DNA of 64,000 nucleotides. Origin: CAYRHN01 sp964424115 (lineage in GTDB: Bacteria > Chloroflexota > Anaerolineae > Anaerolineales > Anaerolineaceae). Shown piece after piece: positions 31,558 to 39,472 of the stretch. Within the stretch, counting starts at the first letter, position 1; each line of letters opens with the position of its first letter. Under the pieces are notes generated by a model, which had not been told where the DNA came from, searched no databases, and was given only the letters and a program-made list of their open reading frames with translations. The stretch spans positions 62,001 to 126,000 of the forward strand of contig CAYRHN010000009.1 in the NCBI GenBank assembly GCA_964424115.1. The letters are read 5' to 3'. A program made the translations under genes and the position numbers.

Positions 31558-32106
31558 ATGTCTATTCGAAAAATTTCGATCTTGATCCTCTTTGCGGTTC
31601 TGGTGCTGGCTGCCTGCAGCGCGCCGGCTGCCGAGACCCCCACATCCGCCGCGACGCCGCTGGTTCCGGCCGCGACGAGCACAGCCAACCCCGCCGGCAC
31701 CGCATACCCAATTGTGGTGCAAAACACCCCCTCCGCTGAACAGGGTTATCCAATCGGCACCCCCACTTCCATTTATCCTCCTGAAATGCGCGGGCCGGAT
31801 TTTAGCATCAATGAACCAGTGAAGGCGGGCGACACAAAGGTAACCGGTACTGGACCGTCAGATGTACCGATTATTCTGGTTAATGTTTCATTTGCAGGCG
31901 AAGTAATGGCTTCAACCACCATTTCGAAAGATGGAACCTTTGAATTTTTATTAGACAAACCTCTTGAAGCGCAGACAATTATTGGCCTTCAGCTAGGAGA
32001 TCTCACAGGAACCAATTTTAACGCCAATGAATTCGTCTATAATGAAAATTATACAGAACTTCCTATGGTTGGAATCTTGTTTGATAAAGTAATCACTGCA
32101 CCCTAA
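31558..32106 (+). CDS. Lipoprotein with a small C-terminal beta domain
   Basis: 182 residues. A signal peptide ends in an LAAC lipobox (Cys20), followed by a Thr/Ala/Pro-rich linker (about 21-75) and a domain of about 100 residues. The GDTKVTGTGPSDVPIILVN and ISKDGTFEFLLDKPL blocks of that domain resemble a bacterial Ig-like or carboxypeptidase-regulatory-like beta sandwich. An AAGGAG Shine-Dalgarno lies before the ATG. It is downstream of the repeat surface protein behind its terminator. A role in holding or modifying that surface material is possible but unproved. Confidence 0.78.
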   Translation: MSIRKISILILFAVLVLAACSAPAAETPTSAATPLVPAATSTANPAGTAYPIVVQNTPSAEQGYPIGTPTSIYPPEMRGPDFSINEPVKAGDTKVTGTGPSDVPIILVNVSFAGEVMASTTISKDGTFEFLLDKPLEAQTIIGLQLGDLTGTNFNANEFVYNENYTELPMVGILFDKVITAP

Positions 32107-32133
32107 TCAAAAATAAGATACAAATATAAAATT

Positions 32134-32170
32134 AAGAGACCCATTCGATGATGGGTCTCTTTTCTTTTTG
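32134..32170 (+). terminator. Rho-independent terminator
   Basis: An 11-bp perfect stem (32134-32144 with 32151-32161, six-base loop) followed by a T-rich tract ends the lipoprotein gene and the first glycan/surface locus. Confidence 0.88.
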
Positions 32171-32224
32171 TAAAGAAGTCTATAGGGCAGGGCAGCTTTG
32201 GGAAAATTTTGTACTTCTTTTTTC

Positions 32225-32773
32225 CTACGCCACCCGTTCTGCCAGATATTCCGCGCCCTTGTGCAGCGCCTGGGAATTGAGCGGCAGCAGCTTCTGGTGG
32301 CGGGCCGGCAAATGCTCCTTTAAGGCCTTTTCCAACGCCTCCGGCGGCAGCACCGGCAGGTTCGCCAGTAGCGCGCCCAGCATGACCATGTTGGTCATAC
32401 GCCGGTCGCCCAGCTCTTCGGCGATCTCATTCCCCGGCACCCGCGCCACCTTGATATCGGTGCGCTTCACCGGCCGGTCAATGATCGAAGAATTGACCAC
32501 CAGCACGCCCCCCGGCCGCACCAGCGATTCGTATTTATCCAGCGAAGGCAGGTTCATTGCGATCACCGCCTGCGGATTACGCACCATCGGCGAACCGATC
32601 TCCTCGTCGGCGATGATCACGGTACAATTGGCCGTTCCACCGCGCATCTCCGGCCCATAGGAAGGGATCCAGGTCACTTCCAGGCCCTTGTCCATGCCTG
32701 CGTAGGCCAGCAACTGCCCGGCGAACAGCACACCCTGACCGCCAAATCCAGCAATGATAATCTCTGTTTGCAT
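32225..32773 (-). CDS. korC: 2-oxoacid:ferredoxin oxidoreductase gamma subunit
   Basis: 182 residues from the ATG behind GGAGGAATTTG. The Rossmann-like opening IIIAGFGGQGVLFAGQLLAYAG and SYGPEMRGGTANCTVIIADEEI are diagnostic for the gamma subunit of 2-oxoacid oxidoreductases. It completes a four-gene operon (ferredoxin, alpha, beta, gamma). The complex oxidatively decarboxylates a 2-oxoacid to acyl-CoA and reduces ferredoxin, or runs in reverse for CO2 fixation. Gene order fits 2-oxoglutarate (KOR); branched-chain (VOR) is also possible. Confidence 0.92.
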   Translation of the reverse strand: MQTEIIIAGFGGQGVLFAGQLLAYAGMDKGLEVTWIPSYGPEMRGGTANCTVIIADEEIGSPMVRNPQAVIAMNLPSLDKYESLVRPGGVLVVNSSIIDRPVKRTDIKVARVPGNEIAEELGDRRMTNMVMLGALLANLPVLPPEALEKALKEHLPARHQKLLPLNSQALHKGAEYLAERVA

Positions 32774-32788
32774 CAAATTCCTCCGCCG

Positions 32789-33571
32789 TTAGATGCGAAT
32801 CTCGGCCACTGCCGGATGCACCTTGAAATCGTTGAGTGGATAATAGGGAACCATCTTCTCTTCCACCCAATGCAGTGACTCGACCGGATCCATGCCCCAG
32901 TTGGTCGGGCAGATCGAAAGCAGCTCCACCATGGAGAAGCCCAACCCCCGCACCTGGGTTTCGAAGGCCATGCGAATGGCCTTCTTGGCCAGGCGAATAT
33001 TCTTGGGGTCGTGCATGCTGCGTCGCACCACATAGCTGGCCCCATCCAGCGTGGCAAGCAATTCCGCCGCACGGATCGGGTAGCCTTGCGATTCTACATC
33101 CCGCCCGTTGGGAGAGGTGGTGGTCTTTTGTCCCGGCAGGGTGGTGGGAGCCATCTGGCCACCTGTCATGCCGTAATTCGTATTATTAATGAAGATGGTG
33201 GTGATATTCTCCCCGCGCGCGGCGGCATGCACGATCTCACCCATGCCGATCGAAGCCATGTCGCCGTCGCCCTGGTAGGTGAAGACCACCCGGTCGGGCA
33301 GGGTGCGTTTGACCCCGGTCGCCATCGCCGGAGCGCGCCCGTGCGGCGCCTGCACCCAGTCAAAATCAAAGTAATTGTAAGCAAATACGGAACAACCCAC
33401 CGAAGCCACGCCGATCGTGTGGTCGCGCAGGTTCATTTCATCCAACACTTCCGCCACCAACCGGTGCGCCACGCCATGCGTGCAACCTGGGCAGTAATGG
33501 GTGTTCACATCCGTCAGCGATCGGGGGCGCTGGTAAACCACCTGTTCGTTCTCAAGCGCTTGTACAGTCAT
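32789..33571 (-). CDS. korB: 2-oxoacid:ferredoxin oxidoreductase beta subunit (TPP-binding)
   Basis: 260 residues. THYCPGCTHG near the N-terminus, the thiamine pyrophosphate motif GDGDMASIGMGEIVHAAARGENITTIFINNTNYGMTGGQ and CPTNWGMDP near the C-terminus identify the beta subunit. Good GGAGGTATTAG ribosome site. It lies 15 bases upstream of the gamma gene and 11 bases downstream of the alpha gene. Confidence 0.94.
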   Translation of the reverse strand: MTVQALENEQVVYQRPRSLTDVNTHYCPGCTHGVAHRLVAEVLDEMNLRDHTIGVASVGCSVFAYNYFDFDWVQAPHGRAPAMATGVKRTLPDRVVFTYQGDGDMASIGMGEIVHAAARGENITTIFINNTNYGMTGGQMAPTTLPGQKTTTSPNGRDVESQGYPIRAAELLATLDGASYVVRRSMHDPKNIRLAKKAIRMAFETQVRGLGFSMVELLSICPTNWGMDPVESLHWVEEKMVPYYPLNDFKVHPAVAEIRI

Positions 33572-33582
33572 CTAATACCTCC

Positions 33583-34695
33583 TTAATTGCCCTGGGTCAT
33601 GCGGGCCAGCCAGCGGTCGCGGGGATGCCCCTGGGTGGTGTGCGGTTCTTCCACCAGACGGTGGATCTCACGCAGGATCTCATCCGGCAGCGGCATCACG
33701 CCGCCCACCCGGGCAAAGAACTCCACCGGGCGGCGGTCCTGCACCACCGCGCGCACATCTTCCAGCATTTGGCCCATATTCATCTCTACCACTAATACGC
33801 CTTTGACCTTCTGGGTCAATTCGTTCAAGATCGCAGTCGGGAAGGGATTGACCGTGATCGGACGCAGCAGCCCAACCTTGATCCCTTCGGCGCGCGCCGC
33901 GCGCACCGCTGAAAGCGCTACCCGTCCGGTGGAGCCAAAACCGACCACCAAATACTGCGCATCATCCAGGTAATAGCCTTTGTAACGCACTTCGTTGGCC
34001 TGGACTTCCTGCCAGCGCTTCAAGATGCGGAAATTGGCCTTCTCTTCCGCGGGGGGATCGAGGTGGATCGAGCTAAGAACGCGCCTTTCGCGTCCGCCTT
34101 CGCCGGTGGTTGCCCACTCGGGGAATTTGGTCTTCAGCGGCATCATTTCCGGCAATTCCGCGGGTTCCATCATCTGCCCAATACTGCCGTCGGTCAGCAC
34201 CACGGTAATCGAGCGGTATTTTTCGGCCAGGTCAAAGGCCAGCACGGTCAGGTCGATCGACTCTTGCACGCTGCACGGCGCCAGCACGATCGGATAATAA
34301 TCGCCGTGTCCGCCGCCCTTGACGATCTGGTTGTAATCGGCCTGAGCCGGGGCGATATTGCCCAATCCGGGGCCGCCGCGCATCACATTGATCAACACGG
34401 CCGGGATCTCGGTCCCTGCAATATAGGAAAATCCTTCCATCATCAGGCTCACGCCCGGGCTGGAAGAGGAGGTCATCACGCGCGCCCCAGTGCAGGCTGC
34501 CCCGTAGACCATGTTGACCGCACCCAGCTCGCTTTCAGCCTGGACGAATGCGCGTCCCAGTTCAGGCATGCGCTTCGACAAATATTCCAGCAGTTCAGTC
34601 TGTGGAGTGATCGGATATCCAAAATAAGCTTGCAGGCCGGCGCGGACAGCAGCTTCTGCTACAGCTTCGTTGCCTTTCATTAAGTTGCGTGTCAT
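33583..34695 (-). CDS. korA: 2-oxoacid:ferredoxin oxidoreductase alpha subunit
   Basis: 370 residues. GNEAVAEAAVRAGLQAYFGYPITPQTELLEYL and AESELGAVNMVYGAACTGARVMTSSSSPGVSLM are the pyrimidine-binding domain of this family. The C-terminal part (about 240-360) is the transketolase-C/domain II, with VVGFGSTGRVALSAV. The protein is about family length for KOR/VOR alpha without a fused gamma domain. Its ATG overlaps the ferredoxin stop by four bases. Confidence 0.94.
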   Translation of the reverse strand: MTRNLMKGNEAVAEAAVRAGLQAYFGYPITPQTELLEYLSKRMPELGRAFVQAESELGAVNMVYGAACTGARVMTSSSSPGVSLMMEGFSYIAGTEIPAVLINVMRGGPGLGNIAPAQADYNQIVKGGGHGDYYPIVLAPCSVQESIDLTVLAFDLAEKYRSITVVLTDGSIGQMMEPAELPEMMPLKTKFPEWATTGEGGRERRVLSSIHLDPPAEEKANFRILKRWQEVQANEVRYKGYYLDDAQYLVVGFGSTGRVALSAVRAARAEGIKVGLLRPITVNPFPTAILNELTQKVKGVLVVEMNMGQMLEDVRAVVQDRRPVEFFARVGGVMPLPDEILREIHRLVEEPHTTQGHPRDRWLARMTQGN

Positions 34696-34949
34696 GCTGC
34701 CTCCTTACTGCTCGTCGCGGCTGGACGGTTGATCCGCTCGCGGTAAACGGTGATCGCGGCTTCCGGGCAAACAATAGCGCAAATCCCGCAGCCCGTGCAC
34801 CCTTCGGCCAGCATCTCTGCCGGATGATAGCCCTTTGCATTGAGCCGTTCTTTTGCCATTTCAATCACATCCTGTGGGCAGGCATCTTCACACAATGCAC
34901 AGCCTTTGCACAGGGATTCGTCCACAGTGATTCGTCCCTTTGGGGGCAT
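34692..34949 (-). CDS. korD: Two-[4Fe-4S] ferredoxin-like delta subunit
   Basis: 85 residues when started at the ATG directly behind AAGGAGG (a TTG six codons earlier is less likely). Two CxxCxxCxxxCP motifs (CKGCALCEDACP and CTGCGICAIVCP) bind two [4Fe-4S] clusters that take electrons from the oxidoreductase core. First gene of the korDABC-type operon. An eight-base inverted repeat (34978-34985 with 34995-35002) lies in the leader. Confidence 0.93.
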   Translation of the reverse strand: MPPKGRITVDESLCKGCALCEDACPQDVIEMAKERLNAKGYHPAEMLAEGCTGCGICAIVCPEAAITVYRERINRPAATSSKEAA

Positions 34950-35054
34950 TTGTTCCTCCTTGAGCAAGATAAGGCCCAGGGCGTTCTGTATTCAAACGCC
35001 CTCCTGACCTATCCTATTATCACTCGAATGGCACCAATACGCTAGTGATATCAG

Positions 35055-35174
35055 TCATTCAAGCGAATATACAACAATCATGCCAAAAAGGACGCTTGAC
35101 ATCTTATTTTTAACTACACGACAAGGGCAATTTTTCTCCGCTTTGTTTCCTGTGTGAGATTCACTTTTAAGCAT
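35055..35174 (-). CDS. Possible small ORF of 39 codons upstream of kor
   Basis: ATG at 35174 to TGA at 35055, preceded by GGAGGA at seven bases, a strong Shine-Dalgarno. The peptide has a Lys/Asn/Cys-rich first half with a CPC motif and a short hydrophobic end (SVLFGMIVVYSLE). It points toward korD, 106 bases downstream. No family was recognised; it could be a leader peptide or chance. Confidence 0.3.
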   Translation of the reverse strand: MLKSESHTGNKAEKNCPCRVVKNKMSSVLFGMIVVYSLE

Positions 35175-35282
35175 TACGATTCCTCCAAAATCATTCCCTT
35201 TGGCGCTCGATTTCTTTTGTATTGCAGACCCAGCCCTAGACAAAAAGGCGCAAAAATTAAATATGACCCCATATATGGGGGG

Positions 35283-35291
35283 TGTGGATAA
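35283..35291 (-). promoter_or_regulatory. Perfect DnaA box
   Basis: TTATCCACA on the minus strand, 331 bases before the dnaA ATG. It matches the bacterial DnaA consensus exactly. Confidence 0.7.
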
Positions 35292-35421
35292 CTTATCAAC
35301 CACAAATATGGGCTTTTTTGCACATCCTTAAAATTTTTGATTCCGCTTTTTTCCAAAAGGGCCTTTAAGATTAGCAGTCTTAAAAATTCGATTCTTTTTA
35401 GACTGACGTAGCCATTTACGC

Positions 35422-35450
35422 TTGTTTGAAGGCCGACTTTTTGTTAGAAT
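35422..35450 (+). promoter_or_regulatory. Candidate dnaA promoter
   Basis: TTGTTT (35422-35427) and TAGAAT (35445-35450, five of six) are 17 bases apart. The leader to the dnaA start would be about 165 bases. The -35 box is weak. Confidence 0.4.
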
Positions 35451-35533
35451 GGGTTCATCGGTTGGGGCGCTTTCACCCCTGTTTAGGAAGTTCAGGCCAG
35501 TCCATTATTTGTATAGGTTTAATAGATCAATTT

Positions 35534-35553
35534 CCCACTGCCCGCGCAGTGGG
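35534..35553 (+). promoter_or_regulatory. Hairpin in the dnaA leader
   Basis: CCCACTGC (35534-35541) pairs perfectly with GCAGTGGG (35546-35553) around a four-base loop and is followed by TTTGCTT. It sits within the inferred leader, 68 bases before the ATG, where it could act as a weak attenuator. Confidence 0.45.
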
Positions 35554-35621
35554 TTTGCTTCCCTGCACCTTGTACTCGGATATTTTACTCCGAAAAACCA
35601 TCTTCTGAGAGGAGCACGTCC

Positions 35622-36971
35622 ATGAATGCACACCAAGCCTGGCAGGCCACGATCGGACAACTTCAAATGGAGATGCCAAAAGCCGCGTTTGACACCTGGG
35701 TCCGCAGCGCCGAATTGGTTTCCTACAACGAACAGCAGTTCACCATCGGCGTTCCCAATGCTTACGCCCGCGATTGGCTGGACAGCCGTTTGTCCAGCAC
35801 CGTAACCCGTCTGTTGACCGGTATGATGAATCGGCCTCAGGAAGTCAATTTCGTGGTCTGGCAACCTGGATACGAGAACCAGGAAAATGAGGTAGAGGAA
35901 AGCGAAGGCGAGAACCTGAGCGAGACCAAACAACCCGCCGTCAATAGTACCATCAACAGCCGCTACACCTTCGACACCTTTGTGGTTGGCGCAAGCAACC
36001 GCCTGGCTCATGCCGCTTCCATGGCCGTGGCCGATAAGCCTGCCCGCTCCTACAATCCTCTCTTTGTCTACGGCGGGGTGGGCCTGGGCAAAACCCATCT
36101 CCTCCACGCCATTGGAAATGCCTGTCACCAGCAAGGCTTGCAGGTCTTGTATGTCTCCTCGGAAGAATTCACCAACGACCTGATCAATTCCATCCGCACT
36201 CACAACACACCTGCTTTCCGCGAGCGCTACCGCCGTATCGATGTCCTCCTCATCGACGATATCCAATTCATCTCCGGCAAGGAGTCCACCCAGGAAGAAT
36301 TCTTCCATACCTTCAACACCCTCTACGGCCAGGATAAGCAGATCGTCATTTCCTCCGACCGGCCTCCTAAGGCGATGGTCACTCTGGAAGAGCGCCTGCG
36401 CTCGCGGTTCGAGTGGGGCCTTTCGGTCGATATCCAACCCCCAGACCTGGAGACCCGCATGGCAATTCTGCGCTCGAAGGCGGAGCGCACCGGGCGGCAG
36501 GTGCCGGATCAGATCATTGAGGCCATTGCCCGCCTGATTCAATCCAATATTCGCGAATTGGAAGGCTCGCTCACCCGCGTCCTGGCTTTTGCCGACCTGT
36601 CTGGTTCTCCCCTCTCTCGCGAATTGGTTAACGTTGCCCTGGCTGATCTGGCCCCTCAACGGAATACCATCCACCCGGAGCAGGTGATCAAGATCGTTGC
36701 CAATTCCTTCGGCATCTCCACCGACCAGCTGCTTGGGCGCGACCGTTCGCGCGAGATCGTCCTACCCCGCCAGGTGACCATGTACCTGCTGCGCCAGGAG
36801 GCCAATGCCTCTCTCCCGCAAATCGGGGATACCCTTGGCGGCCGCGATCACAGCACGGTGATCCACGCCTGCAACAAAGTAGCCGACATGATCGAACGCG
36901 ACGACCAGTTCCGCCGCCAGATCCTGCAAATCCGTGAAAGCCTATACGGGCGCAATCAGGCCAGCGTCTAG
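35622..36971 (+). CDS. dnaA: Chromosomal replication initiator DnaA
   Basis: 449 residues. Domain I (about 1-85, helicase-loading and dimerisation), a short acidic linker (about 90-110), the AAA+ domain (about 115-325) with Walker A GGVGLGKTHLLHA, Walker B LLIDDIQF and sensor RLRSRFEWG, and the DNA-binding domain IV (about 340-449) with GGRDHSTVIHACNKV, the DnaA-box recognition signature. GAGAGGAG ribosome site. A terminator follows, so dnaA is monocistronic; dnaN is not next to it as it is in many bacteria. Confidence 0.98.
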   Translation: MNAHQAWQATIGQLQMEMPKAAFDTWVRSAELVSYNEQQFTIGVPNAYARDWLDSRLSSTVTRLLTGMMNRPQEVNFVVWQPGYENQENEVEESEGENLSETKQPAVNSTINSRYTFDTFVVGASNRLAHAASMAVADKPARSYNPLFVYGGVGLGKTHLLHAIGNACHQQGLQVLYVSSEEFTNDLINSIRTHNTPAFRERYRRIDVLLIDDIQFISGKESTQEEFFHTFNTLYGQDKQIVISSDRPPKAMVTLEERLRSRFEWGLSVDIQPPDLETRMAILRSKAERTGRQVPDQIIEAIARLIQSNIRELEGSLTRVLAFADLSGSPLSRELVNVALADLAPQRNTIHPEQVIKIVANSFGISTDQLLGRDRSREIVLPRQVTMYLLRQEANASLPQIGDTLGGRDHSTVIHACNKVADMIERDDQFRRQILQIRESLYGRNQASV

Positions 36972-36993
36972 CAGGCGCCCTGTTCCGCCTCCT

Positions 36994-37034
36994 GGGGTTT
37001 TGCGGGTTGTCAGCCCACAAGACCCCTTTTTTTT
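36994..37034 (+). terminator. Rho-independent terminator of dnaA
   Basis: 36994-37006 pairs with 37014-37026 (13 positions, one wobble and one mismatch) and is followed by eight T residues. Confidence 0.85.
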
Positions 37035-37067
37035 GCCCCAGCAGAGAATCGATTACAATACTGCCTC

Positions 37068-38429
37068 ATGAACAATCCAGACCGCACCTTCTACCGCACA
37101 CTCTTCCAGATTGCCCTGCCGATCATCCTCCAGAACTTCATGTCTGCTTCTCTGAACCTGGTGGACGTGGCCATGTTGGGTCAGATGGGCGAGACCACAG
37201 TGGCCGCCGCCGGATTGGCCAACCAAATCTCTTTTCTGCTTACGTTTGTGCTTTTTGGCATCAGCAGCGGCGCAGCTGTCTTCACCGCACAACTGTGGGG
37301 CAAACGCGATGTGGCAGCCATTCGCAAGGTGCTGGGGGTTTGTCTGAGCATGGGAATGGCCGGTGGGTTGGTGTTCACCATCATCGCGCTGGGCTTTCCT
37401 GAAGCTGCCCTGAGCATCTATTCCAGTGATCCGGCCGTCATCCTGGCCGGCAGCCATTACCTGCGTATCGTCGGTTTCAGTTATATTCTCACCGCCATCA
37501 CATTCAGCTTTGCCTCGGTAGTGCGTACCACAGGCAATGTGCGCCTTCCTATGGCAGTCAGTATTTTCTCGTTGGCGTTGAAGACGCTGCTCAATTTTGG
37601 GCTGATCTTCGGAAATTTCGGCTTGCCACAGCTTGGCATTCTCGGTGCAGCCCTCTCCACCACCGTGGCGCGCCTGGTGGAATGCAGCCTGCTGCTGATC
37701 CTATCCTACCGCCAGCGCACTCCCGCCGCCGGCCATCCACGCGAGCTATTCGGTTTTGACCGTACTTTTGTCACAACCTTCCTGAAGATCTCCCTGCCCG
37801 TAGTTTTTAACGAAACCCTGTGGGCATTGGGGATCACCACTTATAACGCGGTCTACGGGCATATCGGCACGGAATCCATCGCTGCGGTCAACATTGCCGG
37901 AACGATCGAGAACCTGGCCTTCGCCCTCTTTATTGGAATCTCAGACGCATGCGGCATCCTGATCGGAAACAAGATCGGCGCCGGGGAGGAAAATACTGCC
38001 TTCCAGTTAGCCCGGCGTACCCTGACAATTGCAATCAGCGGTGCGATCCTGATGGGCGGGTTGATCCTGCTTGGTTCCGGCGCCATTATTTCGCTCTACA
38101 AGGTCTCTCCCACCTCGGCGGCTTATGCGCAAAAGATCCTGTTGGTGATGGCATTCCTCTTTTGGGTGCGTATCTCCAATATGACCCTCATCGTGGGCGT
38201 TTTGCGCAGCGGAGGGGATACCCGCTTCGGCTTTCTCATGGATGCCGGCACCATGTGGGTGATCGGCGTACCCACTGCCCTCCTTTCAGCTTTTGTCTTC
38301 CATCTCGAAGTGCATTGGGTCTACCTGATCATTATGAGCGAAGAAATGGTCAAGTTTTTCATTGCCTGGTGGCGTTTCCGCTCCCGCCGCTGGATCCACA
38401 ACGTTACCAGGGCAGTGTCTACTATTTAA
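37068..38429 (+). CDS. MATE-family multidrug/Na+ antiporter
   Basis: 453 residues with about 12 membrane segments in two similar halves. The LPIILQNFMSASLNLVDVAMLGQMGETTVAAAGLANQ opening and the mid-protein SLPVVFNETLWALGITTYNAVYGHIGTESIAAVNI repeat are typical of NorM/DinF-type MATE pumps. It exports cationic drugs or metabolites against Na+ or H+. Separate transcription unit between the dnaA terminator and a hairpin shared with the convergent ABC operon. Confidence 0.94.
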   Translation: MNNPDRTFYRTLFQIALPIILQNFMSASLNLVDVAMLGQMGETTVAAAGLANQISFLLTFVLFGISSGAAVFTAQLWGKRDVAAIRKVLGVCLSMGMAGGLVFTIIALGFPEAALSIYSSDPAVILAGSHYLRIVGFSYILTAITFSFASVVRTTGNVRLPMAVSIFSLALKTLLNFGLIFGNFGLPQLGILGAALSTTVARLVECSLLLILSYRQRTPAAGHPRELFGFDRTFVTTFLKISLPVVFNETLWALGITTYNAVYGHIGTESIAAVNIAGTIENLAFALFIGISDACGILIGNKIGAGEENTAFQLARRTLTIAISGAILMGGLILLGSGAIISLYKVSPTSAAYAQKILLVMAFLFWVRISNMTLIVGVLRSGGDTRFGFLMDAGTMWVIGVPTALLSAFVFHLEVHWVYLIIMSEEMVKFFIAWWRFRSRRWIHNVTRAVSTI

Positions 38430-38435
38430 AATTTT

Positions 38436-38463
38436 GGGGTGCCTGTCCACGGCCAGGCACCCC
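38436..38463. terminator. Hairpin between convergent MATE and ABC genes
   Basis: A 10-bp GC-rich perfect stem (38436-38445 with 38454-38463, eight-base loop) flanked by A/T-rich stretches lies between the two convergent stop codons; probably a bidirectional terminator. Confidence 0.65.
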
Positions 38464-38467
38464 GATG

Positions 38468-39472
38468 TCAAATTTTATAACACGCCGCCCAATGATTCCC
38501 CCCCTTATCCTCCAGCGGCGGGTGATCCATAGACTGGCAAACCGCATCGGCCAACGGGCAGCGGTCGTAAAACCGGCAGCGCGGCGGCGGGTTGATCGGC
38601 TTGCTGATGCCCCCTTTGATATCCGGCTGCGAACGAGCATAATCGGGATCGGGGACCGGCACAGCCGAGAGCAACGCCCGCGTGTAGGGATGCAGCGGAT
38701 GCGCCAGCATCTCCTCCGTCTCGCCGCGTTCCACAATCTTACCCATGTACATCACCGCGATCTGCTGACTGGTGTAGCGTGCCACCGCCAGGTCATGTGT
38801 GATATACAGGTAACTTAAACCCAGCTTCTCCGCCAGCTCGATCATCAGGTTCATCACTCCGGTACGAATGGATACATCCAGCATTGAGGTTGGCTCGTCT
38901 GCCACCACAAAATCCGGATTTACCACCAGTGCGCGGGCAATCGCCACCCGCTGGCGCTGCCCGCCGGAGAGTTCATGTGGATAACGAAAAATAAAGCTGC
39001 TGGCGGGCGTCAGCCCAACCTGCTCCAGCAAATGCGCCACCCGCTCCTCACGCTCCGGCAAGTTGCCAATGCCCTGCACCACCAATGGCTCGGCGATCGC
39101 GTCAAAAATGGTCAGGCGCGGATTAAGCGACTCATAAGGATCCTGAAAGATCATCTGAACCCGACGGCGAAATTGCTTCAATTTGCCGCCACGCATCCTC
39201 GCCAGGTCCGCTAAATCACCATCCGATCCGCGCAGGTAAATATGCCCAGCGGTTGGATCGTACAGGCGCACCAGCAATTTTCCGGTGGTGGTCTTGCCGC
39301 AGCCCGATTCCCCTACCAGCGCCAATGACTGGCCGGACGGGATCTCAAAGCTGATATCGTCCACCGCGAATAAACAGGCGTTGGAACGGTTGAGGAACAT
39401 GCCCCCAACCGGGAAATGCATCTTCAGATGCTCCACCTTAACTAAAGGAACTGTCTGGACCGGCGCGTTCAT
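38468..39472 (-). CDS. Peptide/nickel-type ABC importer ATP-binding protein (DppF/OppF-like)
   Basis: 334 residues. Walker A ALVGESGCGKTTTGK, ABC signature LSGGQRQRVAIARAL, Walker B DFVVADEPTSMLD, and the C-terminal oligopeptide-transporter extension with a PPPRCRFYDRCPLADAVC cysteine-rich block. Last gene of the five-gene operon; its ATG overlaps the stop of the DppD-like gene by four bases. The Opp-type C-terminal block distinguishes it from other ATPases. Confidence 0.94.
   Translation of the reverse strand: MNAPVQTVPLVKVEHLKMHFPVGGMFLNRSNACLFAVDDISFEIPSGQSLALVGESGCGKTTTGKLLVRLYDPTAGHIYLRGSDGDLADLARMRGGKLKQFRRRVQMIFQDPYESLNPRLTIFDAIAEPLVVQGIGNLPEREERVAHLLEQVGLTPASSFIFRYPHELSGGQRQRVAIARALVVNPDFVVADEPTSMLDVSIRTGVMNLMIELAEKLGLSYLYITHDLAVARYTSQQIAVMYMGKIVERGETEEMLAHPLHPYTRALLSAVPVPDPDYARSQPDIKGGISKPINPPPRCRFYDRCPLADAVCQSMDHPPLEDKGGNHWAACYKI

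Larger units (their letters stand above)
34968..35621. other. 650-base intergenic region between kor and dnaA; possible replication origin or dnaA control region
   Basis: This AT-rich stretch holds one perfect DnaA box (35283-35291, minus orientation) and a degenerate one just after it (35293-35301). It also has a perfect 14-bp palindrome at 35267-35280 three bases before the box, AT-rich runs at 35301-35400, and a candidate dnaA promoter and leader hairpin. Only one perfect box is found, so calling it oriC is tentative; dnaA autoregulation explains it as well. Confidence 0.4.

Noticed and set aside
35283..35302. Second DnaA box next to the perfect one
   Set aside because: TTATCAACC differs from the consensus at two positions, so it is noted only as degenerate and not counted as evidence for an origin.
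35055..35303. Longer 82-codon version of the minus-strand ORF upstream of kor
   Set aside because: The extension crosses the DnaA box and has no start signal; only the internal ATG at 35174 has a good Shine-Dalgarno.
35505..36674. 389-codon minus-strand frame across dnaA
   Set aside because: Antisense to dnaA, no ribosome site and no recognisable protein.
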